Counted from the stretch's first letter, positions 33,552-44,200 are shown. The stretch: DNA of 64,000 bases from Acidobacteriota bacterium (GCA_025463135.1 JAOAPY010000032.1:124001-188000); one strand, 5' to 3'. The notes: generated by a model from the sequence alone, not told the origin. Numbers and translations are program-made.

Positions 33552-34070
33552 ATGAAACACCCAACCCAAACACTTTTCAAGATCATAATTTCAGTTATTA
33601 TTTCGTGCTCGATTCCGCTTACAGTTGACGCCCAAAACGCCGCTACCGTCCTCGCCGGCAGTGAGCTGACTCGGATCGTGCCCACGGCATTCTATTTCCA
33701 GGGTTTGAGCGCATCGACACAAATGCGCAACTCAGCCGCCGCGCGTTTTGGCGCGAAGCGTTATGTAATCGCCGCCATAGTCGACACAGCCGGATATGCC
33801 GCGGATGTACGCGATAAGTACCAGGGATTTTTGATCACGGACTCGCCGGTCCGCATCGGCGGCTTTGAATTAGGCGTTGGAGCCTACGGATTCGGCTTTG
33901 TGGGCGACGGCAAGTTCCTGGTGATGGATCTCAGCGGTAAAGAACTGTTTTCCACCCTCGCGGAAAACGATAAAAACATGAAACGACCGCGACCTTTGAT
34001 GATGAGCAAGGGCGGCAGCGGTGTGCGGCTCTACAGCGGTCGCAGCTATGTGACGATAGCGGCGAATTGA
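33552..34070 (+). CDS. Secreted protein of unknown function
   Basis: 172 residues from ATG 33552; GGAGAAG lies 8 nt upstream. A longer frame opens at 33291, but it overlaps the esterase gene and palindromes. A signal peptide (KIIISVIISCSIPLTVDAQ) precedes a mature domain with VPTAFYFQGLSASTQMRNS and several beta-strand stretches (FELGVGAYGFGFVGDGKFLVMD). I do not recognise the family. Confidence 0.7.
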   Translation: MKHPTQTLFKIIISVIISCSIPLTVDAQNAATVLAGSELTRIVPTAFYFQGLSASTQMRNSAAARFGAKRYVIAAIVDTAGYAADVRDKYQGFLITDSPVRIGGFELGVGAYGFGFVGDGKFLVMDLSGKELFSTLAENDKNMKRPRPLMMSKGGSGVRLYSGRSYVTIAAN

Positions 34071-34105
34071 GATCGAGCAAACGAAGAGCGTGGCGAGTCA
34101 AAGAT

Positions 34106-34222
34106 TAATCCATCGATTACGCAGATTACGCTGATTTAGCAGAAGACATTCAGAACCACATCTCCAAGATCTAATTCTGTTCTGACTTACTTAATCTGTG
34201 AAATCCGCGTAATCTGCGGATG
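34106..34222. repeat. Family G inverted repeat
   Basis: GATTACGCAGATTACGCTGA is mirrored by AATCTGTGAAATCCGCGTAA and CTGCGGATG about 60 nt later. This CGCAGATTACGC-type repeat is familiar from many bacterial genomes. Its right end touches the start of the nitrilase gene. Confidence 0.8.
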
Positions 34223-34231
34223 ATTACTTCT

Positions 34232-35254
34232 ATGGAACATATTAGATATTCGGTTGCGGCTTGCCAGACTGATCTTCCCAATCCCCTCGATCGTGCGAGC
34301 ATGCGCTCGAACACTGATCGCATCCTTTCGCTGATCGATGCGGCGGTCGCCGGCGCGGCGCCATTCCTGCCGGTGCGGCTCGTGGTCTTTCCCGAGTTCG
34401 CCCATGCGGCCCCCGTGTTTGTAACAGCGCCAGAGTTAATCGAGAAGCTGGCGATCAAAATTCCGAACGAACACACCGAGCGTCTGGAACAAAAAGCCCG
34501 CGAGCACAACATTTATATTCAGAGCGGATCGATGTTGGAGGTTGATCCTAAATGGCCGGGCCACGTTTTTAACACAACCTGTCTGATTGGACCGGCAGGA
34601 ATTCTTTACAAGTACCGCAAAGTGAACACCTGGATTCCCTACGAAGTGCACACCAGCCCACACGACCTCGAAGGATATGACGAACCGCTGTTTCCCGTCG
34701 CCGACACAGAAATAGGTCGCCTTGGTTGCGCCATTTGTTATGACTGGATTTTCCCCGAGGCGATCAGGCAGTTGGCTGCCAATGGCGCTGAGGTTTTGAT
34801 CCGCGTGTCAGCGTATATGGATCCGTGGGGCGCGACAGAGCCGATGGACTGGTGGACCGTGATTAATCGCGCGCGAGCGATGGAAAACCTTGCTTATGTA
34901 GTAGCGGCAAATCAGGGAGCGAGTTTGAAGCATTACCCGCCCTATTCGTGGCCCGGCGGCAGCCAGGTGGTTGATTACGATGGCCGCTTGCTGGCCCAGG
35001 CTTCACCCGGGCCGGGCGAGCGGATTGTAGTAGCGCCCATCGATATTTCTGCGCTGCGTCACGAACGTTCGACCCGCCGCGGGCATCACATGCTCGCGCA
35101 TTTGCGCACGGAAGCCTATCCGGTTTATCGGCAACATCGTTATCCACCATCGCCGGCTGGTGACGAAGGTGCTTTATCGTACGAGAAGAACAACCGTCTG
35201 ATTGATGAAGCGAAGGTGCGATTGGACGCCGACCAGGGAAGGGATGGGGGGTAG
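34232..35254 (+). CDS. Carbon-nitrogen hydrolase (nitrilase superfamily)
   Basis: 340 residues. The Glu-Lys-Cys triad is visible: VVFPEFAHAA, YKYRKVNTWIPYE and CAICYDWIFPEAIR. It resembles aliphatic amidase / cyanide-type or formamidase-like nitrilases rather than apolipoprotein transferases. I chose ATG 34232 because the in-frame ATG at 34220 lies in the right end of the family G repeat; neither has a good Shine-Dalgarno, so the first four residues are uncertain. The substrate is unknown. Confidence 0.88.
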   Translation: MEHIRYSVAACQTDLPNPLDRASMRSNTDRILSLIDAAVAGAAPFLPVRLVVFPEFAHAAPVFVTAPELIEKLAIKIPNEHTERLEQKAREHNIYIQSGSMLEVDPKWPGHVFNTTCLIGPAGILYKYRKVNTWIPYEVHTSPHDLEGYDEPLFPVADTEIGRLGCAICYDWIFPEAIRQLAANGAEVLIRVSAYMDPWGATEPMDWWTVINRARAMENLAYVVAANQGASLKHYPPYSWPGGSQVVDYDGRLLAQASPGPGERIVVAPIDISALRHERSTRRGHHMLAHLRTEAYPVYRQHRYPPSPAGDEGALSYEKNNRLIDEAKVRLDADQGRDGG

Positions 35255-35446
35255 GGTGTGGGGTGGTGTAGAGAGACGAAAGCTACTCCGTGTCCATGGC
35301 GAATTCCAAATCGTGTCCGGCCAGAACGGCCAAATGTTTTATAGCTCATGATCCAGAAAAGTCTTTCAGCTCCCGAGGAGCGCAAGGTCCTTGCTAGTGG
35401 AATATTTCGCTCCTCCGGAGTTCTTTTGCGCTGCTGTTTAGGCTGC

Positions 35447-35503
35447 CGTTTAGAAGGGGCACTTGTCCCCCCTGCGGCGGCGGACAAGTCCGCTTCCTAA
35501 ACG
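35447..35503. repeat. Family A palindromic doublet, copy A4 (short)
   Basis: A 57-nt version: CGTTTAGAAGGGGCACTTGT on the left, GGACAAGTCCGCTTCCTAAA on the right, with almost no spacer. It lies just upstream of the first CRTAC1 gene. Confidence 0.85.
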
Positions 35504-35517
35504 AAACGCTCAATACG

Positions 35518-37326
35518 ATGACAGTCCACCTTCCAAATGGGCCGCTCAACAGGCGCGGATTAACTCGTTGCGTGGCTGCGGTCGTATTCGCCATCTGTTT
35601 GTCACTCGCCACCAGCTATGCTCAGCAACCCACTCCCACACCCACTCCTCGCACGGGACGTTCATATAGTGTGGGCGAGATGCCGAAGAACCCGCCACCG
35701 CCCGGACCTCAGGCTCAGTCGCCGGTAACGTTCAGCAACATCACATCGCAAACGAAGATCAACTTCAAACATAATGGTTCGCCGACGGCGCTGAAATATC
35801 TGTTGGAAACCATGGGCGGCGGCGTGGCCATTTTCGATTTCGACAGAGATGGCCGCATGGATCTCTTCTTTACAAACGGCGCGCTAATAAAATCACCGAT
35901 GGCTCCGGGGGCGATGCCGGACAAGCGCGATCCCCAATTCTGGAACCGGCTCTATCATCAGAAAGCCGACGGTACCTTTGAAGATGTTACTGAACGTGGA
36001 GGTTTGCAAGGCGAGGGCTGCAGCATGGGTGTGGCCGCCGCCGATTACGACAATGATGGCTTTGTCGATCTCTACGTGACCGGGTACGGCGCAAACCATC
36101 TCTATCACAACAACGGAGATGGCACGTTTACTGATGTCGCAAAGAGAGCCGGTGTAGCAGGGACCGGCTGGTCCACCAGCGCGGGCTGGCTTGATTACGA
36201 TCGCGACGGGCGGCTGGATCTTTTCGTGACTCGGTATCTTGACTGGGACTTTGAAAAGGGCGCCATCCTCTGCGGCGACAGCAGGGGTACGCGGGCCTAC
36301 TGTCACCCTGACAATTTCAAAGGCGCGTCCAACATACTCTTCCACCAAATGCGGGACGGTTCTTTTGTTGATGTAAGCGTAAAGAGCGGTGTCGCCGATC
36401 CCAATGGCAAAGGGTTAGGGGTGGCCTTTGCAGATTTCGACGGCGATGGTTTCACCGACGTCTTTGTCGCAAATGACAGCGTGCGCCAATCGCTGTATCA
36501 CAACAAAGGCGACGGCACCTTTGAAGACGTCGCCGTAATGGCCGGCGCCGGATACGACGAGGACGGCAAGACATTCGCGGGCATGGGAGTCGATGCGGGT
36601 GACTATGACAATGATGGCTATCCGGATGTGGTGGTTACCACTCTTTCTTATCAGACCTATCCGCTCTATCGAAACAACGGTGATATGAGTTTCAGTTATG
36701 TGACGAAGGCGTCAGGGGTGGGCCAGATCACTTTGCCACAGTCGGGCTGGGGCATTCGCTTTCTGGATGCGGACAATGATGGTTGGCGCGATATTTTTGT
36801 CGCCCAGAGCCACGTGCTGGATACCATTGAAATTTCAACCGGCTATTTAAAGTACAAGCAGACTCCACTGCTGATGCGCAACACGGGCAAAGGCTTTGTG
36901 AATGTATCGCTGACTGCTGGTCCCCCTTTTAGTTTGCCGCTGGTCGCTAGAGGTGCTGCGTTCGGAGACCTTAATAATGATGGCCAGATTGACGCGGTGC
37001 TTGGCGTGCTCAATGGAGTGCCCGCGATTTTGCGCAATGGCGGGACAAAAAATCATTGGCTGGGAATCGAGTTAGCAGGGACTAAATCAAATAGCGGTGG
37101 CCTGGGAGCGCGCGTGCTTGTTACAGATACTGACGGTCGCAAACAGACCTTCGATGTTTCGACGTCGGGTAGTTATCTTTCGGCGAACGATCCGCGAATA
37201 ATCGCCGGCCTGGGAACTGCCGCGGCTGTTCGCAGCGTCGAAGTCCATTGGCCCAGTGGGAAGGTGCAGATAATTTCTGATCCTCGCATCGATCGCTACC
37301 TGGCGATAAAGGAAGCAGGGGAGTGA
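35518..37326 (+). CDS. CRTAC1-family secreted FG-GAP/VCBS protein with UnbV domain
   Basis: 602 residues. A signal peptide ends at TSYAQQ (about 40). Repeated FG-GAP/VCBS modules with calcium-binding D-x-D-x-D-G loops are read along the chain (FDFDRDGRMDLFFTNG, ADYDNDGFVDLYVTGYG, LDYDRDGRLDLFVTRYL, ADFDGDGFTDVFVAND), forming a beta-propeller. The C-terminus is an ASPIC/UnbV module (GLGARVLVTDTDGRKQTFDVS... VEVHWPSGKVQIIS). Such proteins are exported and often occur with TonB receptors in acidobacteria. Their role is unknown; glycan or protein binding is plausible. Confidence 0.9.
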   Translation: MTVHLPNGPLNRRGLTRCVAAVVFAICLSLATSYAQQPTPTPTPRTGRSYSVGEMPKNPPPPGPQAQSPVTFSNITSQTKINFKHNGSPTALKYLLETMGGGVAIFDFDRDGRMDLFFTNGALIKSPMAPGAMPDKRDPQFWNRLYHQKADGTFEDVTERGGLQGEGCSMGVAAADYDNDGFVDLYVTGYGANHLYHNNGDGTFTDVAKRAGVAGTGWSTSAGWLDYDRDGRLDLFVTRYLDWDFEKGAILCGDSRGTRAYCHPDNFKGASNILFHQMRDGSFVDVSVKSGVADPNGKGLGVAFADFDGDGFTDVFVANDSVRQSLYHNKGDGTFEDVAVMAGAGYDEDGKTFAGMGVDAGDYDNDGYPDVVVTTLSYQTYPLYRNNGDMSFSYVTKASGVGQITLPQSGWGIRFLDADNDGWRDIFVAQSHVLDTIEISTGYLKYKQTPLLMRNTGKGFVNVSLTAGPPFSLPLVARGAAFGDLNNDGQIDAVLGVLNGVPAILRNGGTKNHWLGIELAGTKSNSGGLGARVLVTDTDGRKQTFDVSTSGSYLSANDPRIIAGLGTAAAVRSVEVHWPSGKVQIISDPRIDRYLAIKEAGE

Positions 37327-37368
37327 ATGTCCTTAAGATCAAGAAGTCAGGCAGGTCCTGGACAAGTT

Positions 37369-37496
37369 GGGGAGGGGACCGTGTCCCCGCTCGAGTTGCG
37401 TGATCAAGCAATCTGAAGCAAGCCAATCCCCGGCCGGAGTTCCATGACTGATCATCAATCTACTCAACCTTGAGCGGGGACAGGGTCCCCTTCCCG
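37369..37496. repeat. Inverted repeat between the two CRTAC1 genes
   Basis: GGGGACCGTGTCCCCGCTCG (left) and TGAGCGGGGACAGGGTCCCC (right) are arms about 27 nt long separated by about 70 nt. It fills part of the 326-nt gap 37327-37652, which also holds a promoter. Confidence 0.75.
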
Positions 37497-37552
37497 ACTG
37501 TAGCTTGCGCGCGGGGCTATTGATATCCATAGCACCGACTCTGACAACTAGT

Positions 37553-37581
37553 TTGACACGACTTAGCCTGATGCGTATTTT
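37553..37581 (+). promoter_or_regulatory. Sigma-70-like promoter for the second CRTAC1 gene
   Basis: TTGACA (37553-37558), exactly 17 nt, then TATTTT (37576-37581), about 70 nt upstream of the start codon. A perfect -35 with a 4/6 -10. Confidence 0.65.
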
Positions 37582-37652
37582 TACTAAAGTCTCCAGCGTT
37601 TCACTCCGTAGAAGTTTCTGCCGGTCAATGTCCAGGGTTACCTCTGAGCCAA

Positions 37653-39497
37653 ATGTTTAAGACGACGTCTCATCACCTTTACCAGAAAACAATTGCGTTC
37701 CTTATCCTGCTTGTTCTTGGCGCCGCTTCTTTGAGCCAGACACCGCCCGTAAGGACGGATCAGAAACAGGAGATGGGAGGCGTCAATACCGGGCCCGCAT
37801 TGACGTATTCGTCACGACGCACCACCGGTATCACCGATGCTAAAGCGCTTATGATTTTTGAAGACGCGACGGATAAGACCGCGCTGGCAAACTTCAAACA
37901 CCACGCGGGGGGAACGGCCAAGGATTATATCTTCGAGGTTCCATCCGGTGGCGTAGCAATCTTTGATTACGATGGCGACGGTTTGCCGGATATCTATCTT
38001 TTGAATGGTTCGACAATGGCAGCGCTCCTGGGCAAGGAAAAGGCGCCGCGGGCCGCGCTTTATCATAATCTGGGCAATTGGAAGTTTGAGGATGTTACCG
38101 ATAAGGCCGGCTTGGCGAACGAGCGTTGGGGTATGGGACTCGCCGTCGGCGATTATGATAATGATGGCCGGCCGGATATTTTCGTGGGGAACTTTGGCAG
38201 CTCGCGGCTCTATCACAACAACGGGGACGGTACGTTTACCGACGTCGCCGAAAAAGTCGGCGTGGCGCGCAAGGGTTGGAGCACCGGCGCCAGTTGGGGC
38301 GATTACGATGGCGACGGCCGGCTCGATCTTTTCGTTCCCGGCTACCTGGAAATCGATTTGAATAATTTGCCGCGCAATCCCAGTGAGGCCGGGAAACCGG
38401 GAGGTGCGGGCCAGAACTTTTGTCAGTTCCGCGGCGCTCCGGTGATGTGTGGACCGCGCAGCCTTACAGGGGAAAGCGATACCCTCTATCATCAAAAGCC
38501 CGACGGTACTTTTGAGGATGTGAGTGTCAAAGCAGGCGTTAACGATCCGCAGAAGTATTACGGATTCTCATCCGCATTCGTCCACGTTAACGAGGATGAT
38601 CTTCTCGATCTGATTGTCGTAAACGATTCAACTCCCAAACAGCTCTACCTGAACAAGGGCGATGGAACTTTCGAAGAGGTTGGTTATCCCTCGGGCGTGG
38701 CCCTTAACGAAAATGGTCGCGAGCAGGCCGGCATGGGAGTGGCCGTCGGCGATTACGACAATGATGGCCGCGTCGATTTCCATATCACAAACTTTTCCGA
38801 TGATTCGAACGTGCTTTATCACAATGACGGTGACGGCAATTTCACCGACATTACTTTCCTCGCGGGCCTGGGCGAGATAACGCTTCCTTTTCTTGGCTGG
38901 GGCACCAGCTTTATCGACTATGACAATGATGGTTGGCAGGATCTGATTGTGGCTAACGGTCACGTGTATCCGGCGGTCGATAATAATCAGTGGGGAACCA
39001 GTTACGCCCAGCAACCGCTCCTGTTTCGTAATTTGAAGAACGGCAAGTTCGAACGGGTGGGGGCAGCCCCAGGTAGTGCGCTGGCCTCTTCATGGGTATC
39101 GCGCGGCCTGGCGGTCGGGGATTTGGACGGTGATGGGCGCCTTGATGTTGTCCTTAATAACGTGGACTCAAAACCGACGGTGCTGAAAAACGTCAGCGCG
39201 GCGCCCGGGCATTGGGTAAGCCTGCATCTGGTTGGCGACGTGGCGAAGAAAAGTCCTCGCGATGCAATCGGGGCCATCGTCTATCTCACCACCGGCAAGG
39301 TTCGTCAGCGCCAGGACGTGGTGAGCGGTGGCGGCTATGCATCGCAGAACGACCAAACCCTGCACTTTGGTCTGGGCACTGCGACCAGCATCGACAAAGT
39401 TGAAATTAAGTGGCCTGATGGCAGCATGGAAACTATCTCGATTCCCACGATTGATCGAAAGTTCACAGTAACTGAGGGTAAGGGTCTGACGAAGTGA
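37653..39497 (+). CDS. Second CRTAC1-family secreted FG-GAP/VCBS protein with UnbV domain
   Basis: 614 residues, paralogous to the gene before it. Signal peptide about 1-30 (LILLVLGAASLSQ). Successive calcium-loop modules: FDYDGDGLPDIYLLNG, GDYDNDGRPDIFVGNFG, GDYDGDGRLDLFVPGYL, GDYDNDGRVDFHITNFS, IDYDNDGWQDLIVANG. The UnbV-type C-terminus is DAIGAIVYLTTGKVRQRQDV and VEIKWPDGSMETIS. It differs by two CQF/MCG cysteines in a loop near 250. It has its own promoter and precedes the ROK regulator. Confidence 0.9.
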   Translation: MFKTTSHHLYQKTIAFLILLVLGAASLSQTPPVRTDQKQEMGGVNTGPALTYSSRRTTGITDAKALMIFEDATDKTALANFKHHAGGTAKDYIFEVPSGGVAIFDYDGDGLPDIYLLNGSTMAALLGKEKAPRAALYHNLGNWKFEDVTDKAGLANERWGMGLAVGDYDNDGRPDIFVGNFGSSRLYHNNGDGTFTDVAEKVGVARKGWSTGASWGDYDGDGRLDLFVPGYLEIDLNNLPRNPSEAGKPGGAGQNFCQFRGAPVMCGPRSLTGESDTLYHQKPDGTFEDVSVKAGVNDPQKYYGFSSAFVHVNEDDLLDLIVVNDSTPKQLYLNKGDGTFEEVGYPSGVALNENGREQAGMGVAVGDYDNDGRVDFHITNFSDDSNVLYHNDGDGNFTDITFLAGLGEITLPFLGWGTSFIDYDNDGWQDLIVANGHVYPAVDNNQWGTSYAQQPLLFRNLKNGKFERVGAAPGSALASSWVSRGLAVGDLDGDGRLDVVLNNVDSKPTVLKNVSAAPGHWVSLHLVGDVAKKSPRDAIGAIVYLTTGKVRQRQDVVSGGGYASQNDQTLHFGLGTATSIDKVEIKWPDGSMETISIPTIDRKFTVTEGKGLTK

Positions 39498-39526
39498 CTG
39501 CGAGAGTGGGTACGTTTCGCAGAAAT

Positions 39527-39585
39527 TGTCCGACAAACTTTAGTTTGTCGCCGCGTTACGACAAGCTAAAAAAGCTTATCGGACA
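39527..39585. repeat. Family C doublet, copy C6
   Basis: TGTCCGACAAACTTTAGTTT to AAAAGCTTATCGGACA, almost identical to copy C2 27 kb away. Near-identity suggests recent copying or gene conversion. Confidence 0.85.
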
Positions 39586-39701
39586 TAAAACTGAGCCAAT
39601 AGCCACTTTATTAATACCTTCCGCGTTCTGAGCAAAGACCAGAGTTATCCTGACCCCGAATCCTCGGCGAGACCGACCGTTCCTGTCTGGAGTCGAAACT
39701 A

Positions 39702-40898
39702 ATGCGACGTATCGACCTCAAGAAAGCCCAGGCGGCGCGCTTGAATACGATCCGCGATATCAATCGGCAGATTGTCCTGAACTATGTTCGTGACCGGGAA
39801 CCAATCTCACGGGCCGAGATTTCCCGCGAGACGGCACTTCAACGATCGACCATCTCAACCATAGTCGATGCCTTGAAAAGCGAAGGCTTGATTGAAGAGG
39901 TCGGAGAAGGCGAGTCGACCGGCGGTCGTCGTCCCACAATGCTGCGCTTGCGCATGGCTGGACCAATCGCAATTGGCGTCGCCATCAGGCCGACGCGAAC
40001 CGTGGTGGCGACCAGTAACCTGGCTGGGCGCGTGATTGATCAGGAAGAATTCCCCAGCGATCCCGATGCGGATCAGGCCCTGCGACAAATCGTTGCATCA
40101 GTGCTGCGTTTCTCTGAACGCAACAAGGCTTCGATTGAGGCGGTGGGAGTGACCATCCCGGGTCTGGTTGATCCGGCAACCGGCCACGCCATCTATGTTC
40201 CTTATTTCAAATGGCGCGATCTTCCTATCGAGCAGGTAATCGCTGCCGCTACCGGGTTGCCGGTGACTATAGACAATGATGCGAACTCGGTAGCGCTCGC
40301 AGAGTTATGGTTTGGTCGTCCCGAAGTTACTGACGCGCGCGATTTTATTTTGATACTGGTGGGCGCCGGTGTGGGCACGGGAATCATCATCGATGGCCAG
40401 GTCTATCGAGGAGAGCGTGGAGCAGCGGGAGAGTTTGGTCACATGATCGTTGGCGCTGAGGCTCCGGTCGCTTGTTCTTGCGGAAACTATGATTGCTGGG
40501 AAGCCTTCTCATCCGAGCGAGCGGCGTTGGCCAGGTATCGAAGGTTACGTGCTGAGGTCGCTCAACCCGACACGCTAAACTTTTCGATGCTCATCGATCG
40601 GGCCCTCAATGGCGAGGCGGCAGCCAAAAAAGCCCTGGTTGAAACCGCACATTATCTCGGGATAGGTATTTCGAATCTGGTCGTCGGTTTCAGCCCGGAA
40701 GTGGTAGTGGTTGGCGGAGAAATTTCCCGGGCCTGGTCGCTTATTGAAAGCGCCCTCACTGAAACTATTGATCGCAGCGTCCGCAGGGGACTGCCCACAG
40801 CCCGCATCGTACCCTCGACCCTGGGATCCAACCCGAGCCTGGTGGGAGCATTGAGCCTGGTTCTGGCAAACAAGTTTGGCGCCGCCTTCGCGGCTTAA
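39702..40898 (+). CDS. ROK-family transcriptional regulator
   Basis: 398 residues. GGAG lies 9 nt before the ATG. An N-terminal winged helix (VLNYVRDREPISRAEISRETALQRSTISTIVDALKSEGLIEEVG, about 26-70) is fused to a ROK sugar-binding domain: GVTIPGLVDPATG, VTIDNDANSVALAELWFG, GVGTGIIIDGQVYRGERGAAGEFGHM and the zinc motif CSCGNYDCWEAF. It is a XylR/NagC-type repressor sensing a sugar. The locus context implies glucose or malto-oligosaccharide as effector. A likely operator lies before the TonB receptor gene downstream. Confidence 0.93.
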   Translation: MRRIDLKKAQAARLNTIRDINRQIVLNYVRDREPISRAEISRETALQRSTISTIVDALKSEGLIEEVGEGESTGGRRPTMLRLRMAGPIAIGVAIRPTRTVVATSNLAGRVIDQEEFPSDPDADQALRQIVASVLRFSERNKASIEAVGVTIPGLVDPATGHAIYVPYFKWRDLPIEQVIAAATGLPVTIDNDANSVALAELWFGRPEVTDARDFILILVGAGVGTGIIIDGQVYRGERGAAGEFGHMIVGAEAPVACSCGNYDCWEAFSSERAALARYRRLRAEVAQPDTLNFSMLIDRALNGEAAAKKALVETAHYLGIGISNLVVGFSPEVVVVGGEISRAWSLIESALTETIDRSVRRGLPTARIVPSTLGSNPSLVGALSLVLANKFGAAFAA

Positions 40899-41017
40899 TG
40901 TTTTGCCAAATCACCCGCGGTAAATAATTCTTCCTAAACGAGACCCTGTTCTCAACAACTTTCCTGAGGCGGTCTAGACAGGACGCAAACATTTTTTGCA
41001 CTTCACCTAAAAAACTG

Positions 41018-41046
41018 TTGACATGGAGCTAAAACTGTACTAAATA
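41018..41046 (+). promoter_or_regulatory. Promoter of the TonB receptor gene
   Basis: TTGACA at 41018-41023, a 17-nt spacer, then TAAATA at 41041-41046. The -35 is perfect, the -10 weak, as expected for a regulated promoter. It lies in the 319-nt gap 40899-41217; apart from the operator nothing else is seen there. Confidence 0.65.
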
Positions 41047-41047
41047 C

Positions 41048-41072
41048 TTAGTTCGCTAAGGCAACAAACTTT
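41048..41072 (+). promoter_or_regulatory. Candidate ROK (XylR-like) operator
   Basis: TTAGTTCGCT, AAGGC, AACAAACTTT. It matches the known XylR-type operator half-sites TTAGTTTGTT and AACAAACTAA with a 5-nt centre, including the GGCAACAAACT core. It overlaps the expected transcription start just behind the -10, and the ROK gene is directly upstream. A second imperfect palindrome, ACTAAATACTTAGT (41039-41052), overlaps the -10. Confidence 0.65.
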
Positions 41073-41217
41073 TGATTACCCGCCCAGCCAGGTTTTTTGT
41101 CGAGCCCGGGCGTCGGTAGCAGACGTAACAACTGAATTAACCGTGCACTAACGTTTTCGGATCCATTCCCGGATCTTGAGCGCTATTCTTTTATCGTTCA
41201 CACCTTGAGGATTCAGC

Positions 41218-44200
41218 ATGAAGACCTATAGGGCTATTTTGCACCTACTGAGACCAGTGGGTATTTTGGCTTGTTTGCTGGCCATACTTTCCGTTCCGGC
41301 CTTTGCACAAACAAACAAAGCCGAAATTGGCGGCACGATTACCGACACCGGCGGGGGAGTTGTGCCCGGTGCGACTGTCGTAATTCTTAAGGTGGACACA
41401 GGCGCCAGCCGCACCCTGACGACGGGCGACGCGGGCGAGTACTCTGCACCCTTGCTCGACATCGGCGTCTATTCCGTTACGGTCAGCAAGGACGGTTTTC
41501 AGACTGCGGCGCAGGAAAAGATCGTCCTGCAGACTGGTGATCGACTCAGGATTGACGTGCAGTTGAAGCCAGGTACCGTTAGCGGAGTAGTTACCATTAC
41601 CGCGTCCGCGCCCTTAGTTGAAACCGAATCAAGTGATCGTGGCACAGTCGTCACCGGACGCGAAGTTACTGAGCTGCCATTGTCCGGCCGGAACTTTACG
41701 CAACTTGCTACTTTAACGCCGGGCGTGGCTGCTTCCGGTAATACGGGATTTGGCGGCACTGGTCCAGATGCGCGCCAGTTCAATAACGGCGATCCGCGCG
41801 CGGGTAGTGGTGGCCCAGGAGCCAGCAACGCGCAGGGCTCGACGGAAAATTCTCGCTTCGCGCGATCCGGTAGCGGTGCTTTGACAGTAAACGGCCAGCG
41901 CTCAACAAACAATAACTTCTCGCTTGATGGCGTAGACAACAACGAACCGCAATTCGGGACGATTGGTGTGTTCCCCAACCCCGACGCGATCGCAGAGTTC
42001 AAAGTTACGACCAGCGTGCCGCCGGCTGAGATTGGACGCGCTGCCGGCGCAGTGATTAATACTTCAATCAAATCCGGCACCAACGAGTTTCACGGCTCGG
42101 GTTACTACTATGGCCAGAACTCGGCGCTCAATGCGTACCATCCGATGCTTAAGAGGGATCGGGGCGTCGCCATCTCGCAAGGCGTAACGAACCTGGATCC
42201 TTTTAAGAAAGCGGTGCAACAGATTCACGAGTACGGCGGCACCCTGGGCGGACCAATTGTTAAGAACAAGACATTCTTTTTCTTTGACTATCTGGGTCAA
42301 CGCAACAACTTGCCGTTTCCTGCGAGTTCGACGGTGCCGACTGCCGGCTCCAGGAACGGAGACTTCAGCGGGTTTGCTAACCACGACTGCGATGGTGATA
42401 ACAGCACCACTGGCGTAAACGATGGACCGGTATGCAATCCCTTTACTGGCAAAGCTTTTGCCGGTGGAGTCATTCCGTCCGCTCTAATCAGTCCCATCAG
42501 CAAGAAGTTGTTCAATCTGTATCCGCTGCCGACCAAAAATGTTTTCAATCCGGACCAGGGAAATAATAACTACTTCACCCAACGCGCCAATAAGGAGCGG
42601 ATTGATAATTACGAAATCAAAATCGATCAGAAGTTGGGCTCCAAGAATTCGCTCAGCGGTCGTTTTAATAATCAGAACCTAAAGACCAATCGGGCTAACC
42701 TCTTGCCGGGACTGCCGACTGCAGGATTTGGCGCCGGTGATGAGGTGGGTAACACCAGGCAGATTACGGTAACCGACACGCACAGCTTTAGTCCGACTGT
42801 CCTCAATGAATTCCGTTTTGGCCTGACTCAGATCAACATCAGCATTCTTAATTGTGGTGTCGGCGGCGCCTGTGGAACCAGCGCGACATTTGCGCAGGAC
42901 ATTGGTTATCCCAATGCAAACGACGGTTCGTTGGCTGCTTCAGGCGGCCCAGGCCTGGGCAACTTCGGATCCGGTTTCACTGAATATTTGGGTGACGGCG
43001 GTTTGTTCCAGGTTAAGAGCAAGAACCCCTACTTTGCCGATTCACTGACCATCGTTCACGGCACGCACGTGACCAAGTTCGGTGGCGAGATGCGGCTGCG
43101 TTATTTGAATACTATTGACGGCGGCCGTTCGGGTTTCCTGAAAGGAAATGTGCAATATGCCGACGATGGTCCCGCAAGCAATCCCTTGATCGCCGGCCAG
43201 GTTTGTCCGGCGGCGTCAGTGGCGGCCGGCGGCGGCTGTTACGTTGACGCCAACGGTGTTCCTTATGGCGGCACCTCGAACGCGCAGGCAAACGAGCTGA
43301 TGAGTCTGCCGGCTTTTCAGGTTGATCGCGGCAAAGTCTTTGGCGGGCCCTTCAATCTGAGGACCCAGGAATATGGCTTGTTTGTTCAGGACGATTGGAA
43401 GGTTAATAACAGACTGACGTTGAACCTCGGTCTTCGTTATGACCTGTTCACGCCGCCAAATGAAGGCAGTGGTCGCCTGAGCTATTATTTTCCCGATGCC
43501 AGTCGTGTCCAGGTCGCGACCGGCGCCAAAGATCGTATTGTCTCAATGGACAAGAACAACTTTGGACCGCGACTCGGATTTGCTTATTCGCTGAACAAGG
43601 AAAAGACGATGGTCCTGCGCGGTGGGTACGGCTTGCTGTATACACTGGATGGCACGGACTATCCGCCGGGAATTCGCAATCCGCCGTATACGAACACCGT
43701 TCACTTCTCGCAGTTCAACGGACAACAGCCAACCAACGCGCGCACATATTTCAGCGTGAATACCGGACCACCGTCCGTTACTACGCAGATTGATCCGGCG
43801 AATCTACCTGCGTCGGCGTCACTATTCAGCGTCGACCGAGACCAAAAGACCGGGTACGTGCATCAATTCCAAATAACCTATCAGTGGCAGTTTGCTCGCG
43901 ATTGGTCGCTGGATGTCGGCTACGTGGGCAATCGCTCGCGCAATTTGCTGACTACCTTTAATATCGGCAGCGGCGGCACAGCCGCTTCAAAAAATGCGGC
44001 GGGAGCGTTCCTGGGCAACGTGCTGCTGTATTCCAACGCCGCCCACTCTTCTTATAACGGCTTACAGACGCAATTGCAGAAGCGCCTTTCCCGAAATATT
44101 CAGGGCCAGATTTCCTACACCTATAGTCGCACGATCGATAATGCCATCGGCGTCATCGGATCGTTGGGCGACAGTCGTAGCGGTGGCCGCAGCGGGCCCA

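Noticed and set aside
37812-38495. 227-residue open frame on the minus strand inside the second CRTAC1 gene
   Set aside because: Shadow created by the repeated Asp/Gly/Asn codons of the calcium loops; the Ile/Val-rich product has no family features.
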